Below, piece by piece: positions 28,530 to 36,582 of a DNA stretch of 64,000 bases. The notes under the pieces were generated by a model, which saw only the letters and a list, made by a program, of their open reading frames with translations, searched no databases and was not told the origin of the DNA. Origin of the DNA: JANSWY01 sp965243755 (GTDB lineage Bacteria > Bacteroidota > Bacteroidia > Cytophagales > Cyclobacteriaceae); NCBI GenBank assembly GCA_965243755.1, contig CBDEVW010000006.1:1054001-1118000 (forward strand), written 5' to 3'. Each line of letters opens with the position of its first letter. Position 1 is the stretch's first letter. Both the position numbers and the translations under genes were made by a program.

Positions 28530-29288
28530 ATGATGCAACGAATGCTACCAGTATTGTCTGGACTACTATTGATTAGCCAGATCGCTATTTGTCAGCCCAG
28601 GTTCAACTTTATAACAGGGTTTAATATATCCTCTTTCAGTAATGATTTGCTTTCAGATTATGGATTTGATGACTTTAGGACAGCCTACATCATGGCGGGA
28701 GGCAGTGCTACCTCAGAAGCTAAAAATGGAGTCAGAGCTGGTTTTTATATTGGCGCTGAGTCTGATTTCTATTTAAGTGAAAAGACATTTCTCCGTTCGG
28801 GAATAAAATACCTGAGTATTGGGGATGATTTTTATTTTAAGACCAACGACGTGGAATATGAAGGACAGTATGGAACTACCAGTGATGCCAAATATAATTT
28901 GCGTCCCAGGTTGGATTATTTTGCTTTACCTGTGTCAATAGGTACTGATGCCACGGATGCCATTTCATTATACATCGGAATTGCTCCTCATTTGAACATC
29001 AACAATGTATTAAGGAGAAATTCATTTGAAATAAAGTCTAATGATGAAGTAAAGGAAAAATGGGATGCTGAAGACAACCCGGTAGAGGCAAGATCAGTAG
29101 CGATCTTTATGAATACTGGTGTCAGCTGGTATGTACGGGATGTTGCAAATACTATGTTTGATTTCCGTGTCAATTATGCAGTCAATACCATTTATGACGA
29201 TCCCCAATTGAATGAATCAAGTGATATTGGTGCTGCACGTGCTTTCTCATTTGAATTTGGTATTGGCTATTATTTTAGAAGAAGATAA
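28530..29288 (+). CDS. Outer-membrane beta-barrel protein (PorT-like family)
   Basis: A 252-residue protein with a signal peptide (ending AICQPRF) and alternating hydrophobic/polar strands throughout, ending in Phe-rich strand SFEFGIGYYFRRR. The pattern RAGFYIGAESDFYLSEKTFLRSGIKYLSIG is typical of Bacteroidota outer-membrane beta-barrel (PorT/OmpA-barrel-like) proteins with 8-10 strands. No binding or enzymatic role can be deduced. A strong terminator follows. Confidence 0.75.
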   Translation: MMQRMLPVLSGLLLISQIAICQPRFNFITGFNISSFSNDLLSDYGFDDFRTAYIMAGGSATSEAKNGVRAGFYIGAESDFYLSEKTFLRSGIKYLSIGDDFYFKTNDVEYEGQYGTTSDAKYNLRPRLDYFALPVSIGTDATDAISLYIGIAPHLNINNVLRRNSFEIKSNDEVKEKWDAEDNPVEARSVAIFMNTGVSWYVRDVANTMFDFRVNYAVNTIYDDPQLNESSDIGAARAFSFEFGIGYYFRRR

Positions 29289-29296
29289 TATGGATC

Positions 29297-29336
29297 ACCT
29301 GACTTTCAGTTTGATCGCAGAAAGTCAGGTGTTTTC
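29297..29336. terminator. Rho-independent terminator
   Basis: A 12-bp perfect stem CACCTGACTTTC / GAAAGTCAGGTG with a 12-nt loop followed by TTTT. It ends the beta-barrel gene; the stretch is between that gene and the convergent membrane protein gene. Confidence 0.85.
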
Positions 29337-29341
29337 ATTAC

Positions 29342-29980
29342 TTATGACATTGGTCTGAATATGAATGGCAAAAAGAAGTTTTGAGCCAGGGAGATGATCA
29401 CTCCGATTTCATCTGTTGTTTCATGTGGTTCACCAATCATAAATAAAATTGCCTGAAGTACCAGTGGTGACAGTATAAATATGGCCAATCGACTATTTTT
29501 AGCACTCCAACTAATATTTACTGATTCCTCTTTTAGATCTTTCACAATTACAATTCCAATGAGGGCGAGGGCCAGTATCGCCAATGTGATGACAATCCAG
29601 GTGATGTTTACATGCACGTTGAGAGTGTCTCCATGAAACATGGTGTCTCCATTCTTAATGATGTCATAAAAAAGATTGCCAAATACATGGATAAACCACG
29701 CCAGCAATAATCCATAGCATATTTTGCGGTTTCTAACCCAGTATAAACTATAAAACAATCCCGTATAAAACATTAACTGAACGATCAGGAAAATGTAATC
29801 TGCAGTGAGTCCCGCTCCGTGGAAGATGTAACCAAAATAGTTGACGCCCCATTGATAGGAACTTCCATCAAATAAGGCCCTTAATAGTGGTAACCATACT
29901 GTTAGAAAAGTGATGGCAATCACGATTTGAAGTAGTGTTTTTACAGGTGTTGCTTTCCTGTATGCAATTGAGTTTTTCAT
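29342..29980 (-). CDS. Polytopic membrane protein, unknown
   Basis: A 212-residue protein with six likely membrane spans (e.g. LLQIVIAITFLTVWLPLL, DYIFLIVQLMFYTGLFYSL, ICYGLLLAWFIHVFGNLF, ITLAILALALIGIVIV, LAIFILSPLVLQAILFM). No conserved motif that I recognise. It is followed downstream by a terminator and is upstream-separated by 223 bp from the LytTR gene that lies on the same strand. Confidence 0.55.
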   Translation of the reverse strand: MKNSIAYRKATPVKTLLQIVIAITFLTVWLPLLRALFDGSSYQWGVNYFGYIFHGAGLTADYIFLIVQLMFYTGLFYSLYWVRNRKICYGLLLAWFIHVFGNLFYDIIKNGDTMFHGDTLNVHVNITWIVITLAILALALIGIVIVKDLKEESVNISWSAKNSRLAIFILSPLVLQAILFMIGEPHETTDEIGVIISLAQNFFLPFIFRPMS

Positions 29981-30203
29981 GTGTATGTAATTTTGATTTT
30001 AACGGTCACACGGAATGTTCTGGAATGTTTTGACAAAGTATTGTCATTTGCACCTCCTATATTCGTACTCGGTTGGTACAGCACTTCCTTTATGAACATT
30101 TCATACAAATTAGTTTTTCCGTATAGATCGCACTTCTGGGGCAGTCGTTGCAGGAAATTTGTGATTTGGGGTGAATATGGCGTATTTGGTACGAATGGTA
30201 AAA

Positions 30204-31076
30204 CTAACCCTTAACAATGTTCAACATTTCATCAATGTATTGTCTTGACACTGGAATTGCATTGGAAGTGTATTTTAATTTCAGTGTCAGTTTATTCCGA
30301 TTACCATGCATGCTTTCCAGGTTGATCAAATTGATCATATAGCTTCTGTGGCACCTGATTAACTGATCATGAAGATTACTTTCCTGAATGTTCTTGAGAG
30401 ATTGTCTTAATAAAGTTTTACACACGGTCTGGTCCTCCAAATGAAATATAGCTACATAATTATCTTCTGAGACCAGGTATAGAAGGTGCGAGAGATTTAC
30501 AATGAAGGTGTCCTTGTTATTTTCAGCGATGAACGTAATGGTATCTTTGGCTCCTGCCTTATACGTACTATCGTATGACCTGGAAAGTGATTCCTTCAGC
30601 CGTTTGTTGCTGATATAAAAATAGATCAGGATCAATGGAAGCACGGCCATTGAGGATATATTCCCAATAAACTCCAGATAGCTGCTCCACCGGAAATCAT
30701 GCCAGTTGCCCAGGAAGTTGTAGTAGAAGAATATGGCAGTACTTATTGAGACGATATTCCAGAAGAGCCAGAGAAAAGCAGTCCCTCTGTTGCTTGTTTT
30801 TAATGTAAATGGTCGCACCAGAAACTCATTGCCTAATATGACCACAGCAACCAAAAGCCCCATGCCCAACATAGCCATGATGAATACTGGCCTGATCTTC
30901 TCAGTAGGATCATAGTTGTTTACGCCAAAGGGTTGAAAAAATATCAGGAATAAACTGGAAAATGCACCCGCTAAAATGGCAATGTACCAAGCTTCGTGAC
31001 GAGAAAGCGTAGCTGTTTCTTTGGAGAAAAAAGCCCTGAGTTGTTTGTAGATCAATTTCAATGACAATTCTGCCAA
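30204..31076 (-). CDS. Membrane-bound LytTR-family transcriptional regulator
   Basis: A 290-residue protein with four membrane segments (residues about 27-170) and a C-terminal LytTR DNA-binding domain (about 185-290). The LytTR signatures are LLYLVSEDNYVAIF, LLRQSLKNIQ, LIRCHRSYMINLINLES and the final PVSRQYIDEMLNIV. Direct membrane-LytTR fusions act as one-component regulators whose signal is sensed in or at the membrane. It lies 4 bp downstream of the universal stress protein gene, so the two are co-transcribed. Confidence 0.85.
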   Translation of the reverse strand: MAELSLKLIYKQLRAFFSKETATLSRHEAWYIAILAGAFSSLFLIFFQPFGVNNYDPTEKIRPVFIMAMLGMGLLVAVVILGNEFLVRPFTLKTSNRGTAFLWLFWNIVSISTAIFFYYNFLGNWHDFRWSSYLEFIGNISSMAVLPLILIYFYISNKRLKESLSRSYDSTYKAGAKDTITFIAENNKDTFIVNLSHLLYLVSEDNYVAIFHLEDQTVCKTLLRQSLKNIQESNLHDQLIRCHRSYMINLINLESMHGNRNKLTLKLKYTSNAIPVSRQYIDEMLNIVKG

Positions 31077-31080
31077 TAAA

Positions 31081-31866
31081 TTAACGCATTACCAATAAAG
31101 GCAACTGCACATCATGCGACATGTTTTTGGTTACGCTGGGGTTATAGAGCTCGTCTATTGATTTGTGTTTCCTTGGTATTACGGTTAGTAGATCAGGCGC
31201 TTCTGTTTCTAGAAATTGTTTGATGCCCTCAATCGTTTCGTGATTTACGACCGGGTGATATTCATGCTTGGTTTTTTCGATGAAGTGGTGACTAACATTT
31301 TTCTCAAGCTCTTTTTTGAGCGCGTCTTTATCACCCTCTGGGTATACATGAAATACTTTGAGTGTTGCGTCATAGGCTTTTAACAGACTTTTCAATACCC
31401 GCAATGCTTCTCTTGGAACATCCAGTTTATTGAAATCAGATCCAAATGCAATCACAGAAGGAACTTTGACAGGGTATTTCTCCGGTATGATCAGTACCGA
31501 GCAATTGGCATGACTGGCTACTTCCATGGCATTGGCCACCATAACTTTTTTGGGGTCAGGGTCCTTGTCCCTGCTTCCCATAATCACCAAATCAATCTCT
31601 TTTATTTCTACCAGGGAGTTGATCACATGTTTTACCGAACCCTTGTGCAGATACTTTTCGGTTTTCGAATGTACGCTTTGAAGCTGGGCATATTCCTTTT
31701 CAAACAGTTCGGTTGCCTGTTCCAGTGTTAATCCGGTTTTACTATGATGAGCGTGTACCAGATAAACTGTGGCTTCATTAAAAGGATCCACTTTTAAAAT
31801 TTCTTTTGCATAATTAAATGCTGCTTTACTGGAATCATCGAAACTTGTAGAAAGAAGAATCTTCAT
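31081..31866 (-). CDS. Tandem universal stress protein (UspA family)
   Basis: A 261-residue cytoplasmic protein of two Usp domains. Domain 1 begins MKILLSTSFDDSSKAAFNYA and has DLVIMGSRDKD before VMVANAMEVASHANCSVLIIP. Domain 2 (from about residue 140) begins VIAFGSDFNKLDVPREALRVL and ends LPLLVMR. The G-2x-G-9x-G ATP-binding motif is not intact in either half, so nucleotide binding is uncertain. First gene of a two-gene operon with the LytTR regulator. Confidence 0.85.
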   Translation of the reverse strand: MKILLSTSFDDSSKAAFNYAKEILKVDPFNEATVYLVHAHHSKTGLTLEQATELFEKEYAQLQSVHSKTEKYLHKGSVKHVINSLVEIKEIDLVIMGSRDKDPDPKKVMVANAMEVASHANCSVLIIPEKYPVKVPSVIAFGSDFNKLDVPREALRVLKSLLKAYDATLKVFHVYPEGDKDALKKELEKNVSHHFIEKTKHEYHPVVNHETIEGIKQFLETEAPDLLTVIPRKHKSIDELYNPSVTKNMSHDVQLPLLVMR

Positions 31867-32023
31867 AAACTGGAACAGGGTTAAAATTGAGTTTTATCCT
31901 AAATTTTAATAAAATATACTTCATCTGGCGCTAATTATTGGATAATTCGTGGATTATTTGGTCTTTTAATTGAACAGAGGAGTTGGTTATATTCAATGGA
32001 TCATTTCAATACTTCCAATTATT

Positions 32024-32055
32024 TTGACGGTGAATCCAATTGTGTGTTATTTTAG
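32024..32055 (+). promoter_or_regulatory. Candidate Bacteroidota-type promoter
   Basis: TTG at 32024-32026 and TATTTTAG at 32048-32055 are separated by 21 bp, close to the TTG-N19/21-TAnnTTTG consensus of the phylum. The start codon of the Ntn hydrolase gene lies 20 bp downstream. Confidence 0.4.
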
Positions 32056-32074
32056 CGGTTCCCAAAAATGACCT

Positions 32075-34138
32075 ATGCGACTAAATACATGCATAACACT
32101 GCTATTACTTGGTAGTCTCAATCTGGCTGCTCAAATCAATCCTGAAAACATTGAGATCATCCGTGATCAATGGGGAGTTCCACACATCTATGCACCAACC
32201 GATGCAGAAGTATCCTATGGGCTGGCCTGGGCTCATGCCGAAGATGATTTTGAAACCATCCAGTTACCACTGCTTTCCGGAAAGCAAATGCTGGGTTTAC
32301 ACCTGGGCAAAGACGGTGCAGGGGTTGATTATGTGGTTCATTTGCTTCGACTGGATCAGTTGGCAAAACAATATTATAATCAGATGAGCCCGGAGTTTCG
32401 AAAGATCGTTCAGGCCTATACTGAGGCGATGAATGCATTTGCCGAAAAGTACCCAAAAAGGGTATTGCTAAAAAAAGCCTTCCCAATTGACGAAATAGAT
32501 GTGCTCAAAGCCTATGGAATTTCACTGGCAGTGATCTCTGGTGCCGACAATACCATCAAACACCTCGTTAATGGTGATTTGCACAAACTGAATAAGGAAC
32601 CTAGCAGAAACGGTTCCAATGCCATTGCGATCTCCAATAAATTAACCACGGATGATTATACGTACCTGGCGGTGAATTCTCACCAGCCATTGGAGGGTCC
32701 TTCTGCCTGGTATGAGGCACACCTTATCAGTGAAGAAGGCTGGAACATGATGGGAGGGTTGTTTCCGGGTGGACCAGTGATCTTCCATGGAGTCAATGAA
32801 TACCTTGGCTGGGCACATACGGTAAATTATCCTGATAAGATTGATGTCTATCAGTTGGAATTAAATCCGGCAAATAATGATCAATATAAGCTTGACGATC
32901 AATGGGTGGACCTGGAAATTGAAAAAGTAAAACTAAAGGTGAAATTATTTCCTGGACTTAAAATAGGTGTTAAGAAGGAAGTAATATGGTCGAAATTTGG
33001 TCCGGCGATTGTCAATGATAAAGGTACCTTTTCATTTCATATGTCAGCACTGGAGGACATAGGAGCCATTGAGCAATGGTTTCGATTAAATAAGACGACC
33101 AACTTCGAAGAATTCCAAAGTGTATTGGAAAGTATTGCTATCCCGGGTTTTAACATCGTATATGCTGACCGAGAAGACAACATCTATCATGTGGGATATG
33201 GTAAGATTCCAAAAAGAAAACCTGGGTTCCAGTGGAGCAACATCGTCAGCGGTAACTCATCTGAGGTGCTTCCGGGTGACTATCATACCTTTCAGGATTT
33301 GCCGGCGAATTTAAATCCAGGAAGTGGTTTTATATTCAATATGAATAATTCGGCCTTCAGTAGCTCTGCTGCCGGGAACAACCCCATGCCGCAGGATTAT
33401 GATGAAACGATGGGGTATCATGTTTGGGAGAATAATCGCAGCACGAGGTTTTTGGAGTTAATGAAAGGTCGTGATCAGCTTTCTTATGATGACTTCAAAA
33501 CCATCAAATATGACATTACACTGCCAGACTCATTAGTTTATCCTATTGATATCAATGGACTATGGAGCCTTCCCAATAACGCTTTCTCAACTAAAGCAAA
33601 GGTCATCAAGGAAATGATACAAGGCTGGGATAAGGTGGCCAAAACTGATCGCATTGGCCCACCACAAGCCATTATGACGTACGCCTTCCTTCAGGAAAAA
33701 CTTCAAATCCCTTACAAGAGCTATTATCGTCCGACCATTGCTGAGTATGACCTGGCATTATCTAAAGCTTATGATTACTTCATGAAGCATTTTAAAAAAA
33801 CTGATGTAAAACTGGAAGAATTCCAATTCCTGGTAAGGGGTGAAAAGGAGTTACCTGTAGAAGGAGTGGACGATGTAATTGCTTCAATAAGACCAGCACC
33901 TTACAAAAATGGAAAGTTTAGGGCTGTTCAGGGAGAGTCCCATATTATGATGATCAGGTTTCCGAAAGAAGGTTTGCCATTGATCGAAACGGTGAATGTC
34001 TATGGTGCTTCAAATGTTCCTGATTCCAGGCATTATGATGATCAAATGCAATTGTTTTTGGATAAAAAGCTAAAACCAATGACGCTGGATATCGATGAGG
34101 TACGGAAAAATGCAGAACGCATCTATCATCCTCAATAA
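32075..34138 (+). CDS. Penicillin acylase-family Ntn hydrolase
   Basis: A 687-residue exported precursor with a signal peptide (ending NLAAQ). The predicted autoprocessing site is Gly180-Ser181 in SRNGSNAIAISN; Ser181 would become the N-terminal nucleophile of the beta chain. Family landmarks follow: HQPLEGPSAWYEAHL, FPGGPVIFHGVNEYLGWAHTVNYPDKIDVY and a late NVYGASNVPDSRHYDDQM. The family cleaves amide-linked acyl groups (penicillins, N-acyl homoserine lactones, cyclic imides). Which substrate applies here is not visible; quorum-signal degradation is a possibility only. Periplasmic. Confidence 0.9.
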   Translation: MRLNTCITLLLLGSLNLAAQINPENIEIIRDQWGVPHIYAPTDAEVSYGLAWAHAEDDFETIQLPLLSGKQMLGLHLGKDGAGVDYVVHLLRLDQLAKQYYNQMSPEFRKIVQAYTEAMNAFAEKYPKRVLLKKAFPIDEIDVLKAYGISLAVISGADNTIKHLVNGDLHKLNKEPSRNGSNAIAISNKLTTDDYTYLAVNSHQPLEGPSAWYEAHLISEEGWNMMGGLFPGGPVIFHGVNEYLGWAHTVNYPDKIDVYQLELNPANNDQYKLDDQWVDLEIEKVKLKVKLFPGLKIGVKKEVIWSKFGPAIVNDKGTFSFHMSALEDIGAIEQWFRLNKTTNFEEFQSVLESIAIPGFNIVYADREDNIYHVGYGKIPKRKPGFQWSNIVSGNSSEVLPGDYHTFQDLPANLNPGSGFIFNMNNSAFSSSAAGNNPMPQDYDETMGYHVWENNRSTRFLELMKGRDQLSYDDFKTIKYDITLPDSLVYPIDINGLWSLPNNAFSTKAKVIKEMIQGWDKVAKTDRIGPPQAIMTYAFLQEKLQIPYKSYYRPTIAEYDLALSKAYDYFMKHFKKTDVKLEEFQFLVRGEKELPVEGVDDVIASIRPAPYKNGKFRAVQGESHIMMIRFPKEGLPLIETVNVYGASNVPDSRHYDDQMQLFLDKKLKPMTLDIDEVRKNAERIYHPQ

Positions 34139-34255
34139 TGTTTAACATTTATCAACTAAGTACATTAAATGTTATGAATTGTGTAGATAATAGCCTAATT
34201 TTTATCAATATTGTCAAGGAATTTTGTATACAATTTTAAATGCGATCATAACTAC

Positions 34256-36205
34256 ATGAGGCTGTCCCGCAGTGCCATTTCCGGGTTTTTGCTGCTGAGC
34301 TGCATTTTATGCATTGGTCTCGATTCCTTTGCGCAATCTGCTGAACGGTACAAGATAGAAGTTGCATATGTCTATTCATTTGCAAAGAATATCGAGTGGC
34401 CTGAAAATGATAGCCGGTTCAGAATTCTTCTGGTATCAGATAACCGTGCGTTAATCAATGAATTTAAGCTACTGGGAGAGACCAGGACCCTCAAAGGACA
34501 GGCCATTGAAGTTCGCAATACCTCATCCACAGTGGTTCCCGATGGTTTTGACCTGGTATACATTTCTCAGGCCTACAACGAAGCTACACGATCCATTTTT
34601 GATCAACTAAGAGGAAGTAACACCCTGATCGTCACTGATGGTTATGAAGATGAACGGTTCATTATGATCAATTTCATCGAGGAAGAAGATCAGACACTTG
34701 GATTCCAGATTAACCAGGCCAACATCATCAACCAGGGGCTTGAAGTATTGCCGGACATGGTATTGCTTGGCGGTACCAAGGTAGATGTGGCCAAACTTTA
34801 CAAAGGTGCCCAGGATTCTGTACGGGTGATGGAATCCCGACTACAGGGATTGGAGTCCAGGTATGATTCTATTTTACAAAGCATTGACAAGAGCAATAAG
34901 ATCATTGCAGATCAGCGAAAAATGATTGCTGACCAGACCAAATCGATTGAGGAAAAGCAGGATGTTATCTCTGCTCAAAGCAATTCGCTGGATTCCCTGG
35001 AATATGCAGTGGCAGGATCTGCCAACAAACTGGATAGCATTGCCCGGGTGCTCTTAGGCAAGGAGCAACAACTGAACCAATTACAAGAAGGTATCCTGAT
35101 ACAATCTGATCAGCTGGAGGAAGGTAATAGAATTCTGGAGGCTCAACGAAGGCAATTGGAAGAACAGAAAAAAGCCATAGAACAGGGAGCGTCCCAATTG
35201 GAAGAGATGACCTCTGTGTTAGATGCGCAGAAGAACACTGTTTACGTCCTGATATTTTCTGTGGTTGGGGTACTGATCTTTTCGTTTTTGATCTACCGGG
35301 CTTACAAGGCCAGAAGGAGAGACGCCAAAAAACTTCAGGAACAAAAAGACGAGTTGAGTGAGATCCTCGCAGAATTGAGAGAAGCCCAAACGCAATTGGT
35401 ACAATCCGAAAAAATGGCTTCCCTGGGGGTGCTAACTGCCGGGATCGCTCATGAAATCAACAACGCCATCAATTTTGTATACAGTGGTATCCATGTGCTG
35501 GAAACAAGAATTTCCGACATTAAACCTGTGATTGACAAGGTGAAAGAACTGAGCCTGAAGGATGATAATCTGCTGGACAAGGTCAAAGAAATTATAGAGG
35601 AAAAGGAAATCGCCGATTATAATCAGGCGCATGAAGTCATTGATCAGATGGTGCAGAGTATACAGGTGGGTGCCAAACGAACAACAGATATTGTAAGCGG
35701 ACTGAGGTCGTTCTCACGAATGGAAGAAGAGAACAAGAACCTGATTGACATCCATCAGGACCTGGAGGTAGCATTGTTACTGCTACAAAATAAATATAAA
35801 AACACCGCCACCATTGAGAAGAAGTTCGACGAAAGTCTGCCTCAGATTTATGCTTACCAGGGACAATTAGGGCAAGCATTTTTAAATATTATCAGTAATG
35901 CCATTGATGCGGTAGAAAATGTAGATCGTCCTGGGGTGATCACCATTGAAACTTCACGGGAGGGAGAAAACATTAAAATCAGCATCAAGGATAATGGCAT
36001 GGGTATCAGCAAGGAAAAGATCGACAAAATCTTTGATCCCTTCTTCACTACCAAGAAGGTTGGGTCAGGTACGGGTCTGGGATTATCCATTACTTATGGC
36101 ATCATTGAGAAGCATGGCGGGTCGATTACAGTATCTTCTGAGCGAAATGCTTGGTCTATTTTTACTATTCTTCTACCTTTAGAGGTGGAAAGAAAGAATA
36201 CATGA
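34256..36205 (+). CDS. Sensor histidine kinase with periplasmic YfiR-like (DUF4154) domain
   Basis: A 649-residue kinase. After a signal peptide (ATG 34256; the longer frame from 34211 would bury it), residues about 30-175 form a YfiR/DUF4154 domain (YKIEVAYVYSFAKNIEWP ... FRILLVSDN). A long periplasmic coiled coil follows (residues 195-320), then one membrane span (~325-345), a second coiled coil, and the kinase core: His399 in AGIAHEINNAINF, N-box NIISNAIDA, G1 DNGMGI and G2 GTGLGLS. In proteobacteria, YfiR-type proteins are commonly found in clusters with a TonB-dependent receptor and a signalling output; here the domain is fused to the kinase. The response regulator start overlaps its stop by 4 bp. 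Confidence 0.9.
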   Translation: MRLSRSAISGFLLLSCILCIGLDSFAQSAERYKIEVAYVYSFAKNIEWPENDSRFRILLVSDNRALINEFKLLGETRTLKGQAIEVRNTSSTVVPDGFDLVYISQAYNEATRSIFDQLRGSNTLIVTDGYEDERFIMINFIEEEDQTLGFQINQANIINQGLEVLPDMVLLGGTKVDVAKLYKGAQDSVRVMESRLQGLESRYDSILQSIDKSNKIIADQRKMIADQTKSIEEKQDVISAQSNSLDSLEYAVAGSANKLDSIARVLLGKEQQLNQLQEGILIQSDQLEEGNRILEAQRRQLEEQKKAIEQGASQLEEMTSVLDAQKNTVYVLIFSVVGVLIFSFLIYRAYKARRRDAKKLQEQKDELSEILAELREAQTQLVQSEKMASLGVLTAGIAHEINNAINFVYSGIHVLETRISDIKPVIDKVKELSLKDDNLLDKVKEIIEEKEIADYNQAHEVIDQMVQSIQVGAKRTTDIVSGLRSFSRMEEENKNLIDIHQDLEVALLLLQNKYKNTATIEKKFDESLPQIYAYQGQLGQAFLNIISNAIDAVENVDRPGVITIETSREGENIKISIKDNGMGISKEKIDKIFDPFFTTKKVGSGTGLGLSITYGIIEKHGGSITVSSERNAWSIFTILLPLEVERKNT

Positions 36206-36582
36206 CGACAAACAATACCGGCAAACCAAAACTAATCTATCTTGATGATGAGGAGTTGAACCTTCTCATGTTTCGGGAAATGTTCCGCAAAGACTTTGAT
36301 ATTTATACCACCACCTCTGCTGAGGAAGCACTGGAGTACATTCAGAAAAATGGAGTAGACCTGGTGGTAACCGATCAGCTGATGCCTGTGATGACTGGAG
36401 TGGAGTTTCTCAAAATGTTGGTGGAAGCCATAGAAAACCCGCCTAAAAGAGTGATGGTCTCAGGATATACGCAGGAAGGCGAAGTGACCAAAGCTTTGGA
36501 AAGCAACCTGCTAGATATTTTCGTAAAAAAGCCCTGGACCTATGATGGGCTCAAGAGTGTAATACTGGAAACTATAAATTAA
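36202..36582 (+). CDS. Single-domain response regulator
   Basis: A 126-residue receiver domain with no output domain. Acidic pocket Asp15-Asp16-Glu17, phosphoacceptor Asp58 in VVTDQLMP, Ser87 and Lys110 in VKKPW. Start ATG 36202 overlaps the kinase stop as ATGA, showing translational coupling. A stand-alone receiver suggests a phosphotransfer or protein-protein output. Its last 11 bases overlap the convergent TonB receptor gene. Confidence 0.9.
   Translation: MTTNNTGKPKLIYLDDEELNLLMFREMFRKDFDIYTTTSAEEALEYIQKNGVDLVVTDQLMPVMTGVEFLKMLVEAIENPPKRVMVSGYTQEGEVTKALESNLLDIFVKKPWTYDGLKSVILETIN

Noticed and set aside
29981..30214. 77-codon plus-strand frame upstream of the LytTR gene
   Set aside because: It lies in the promoter region of the minus-strand membrane protein gene and runs into the LytTR gene; no conserved features.
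32075..34138. Naming it a quorum-quenching AHL acylase
   Set aside because: Only the family fold and nucleophile are visible; substrate specificity cannot be read from sequence.
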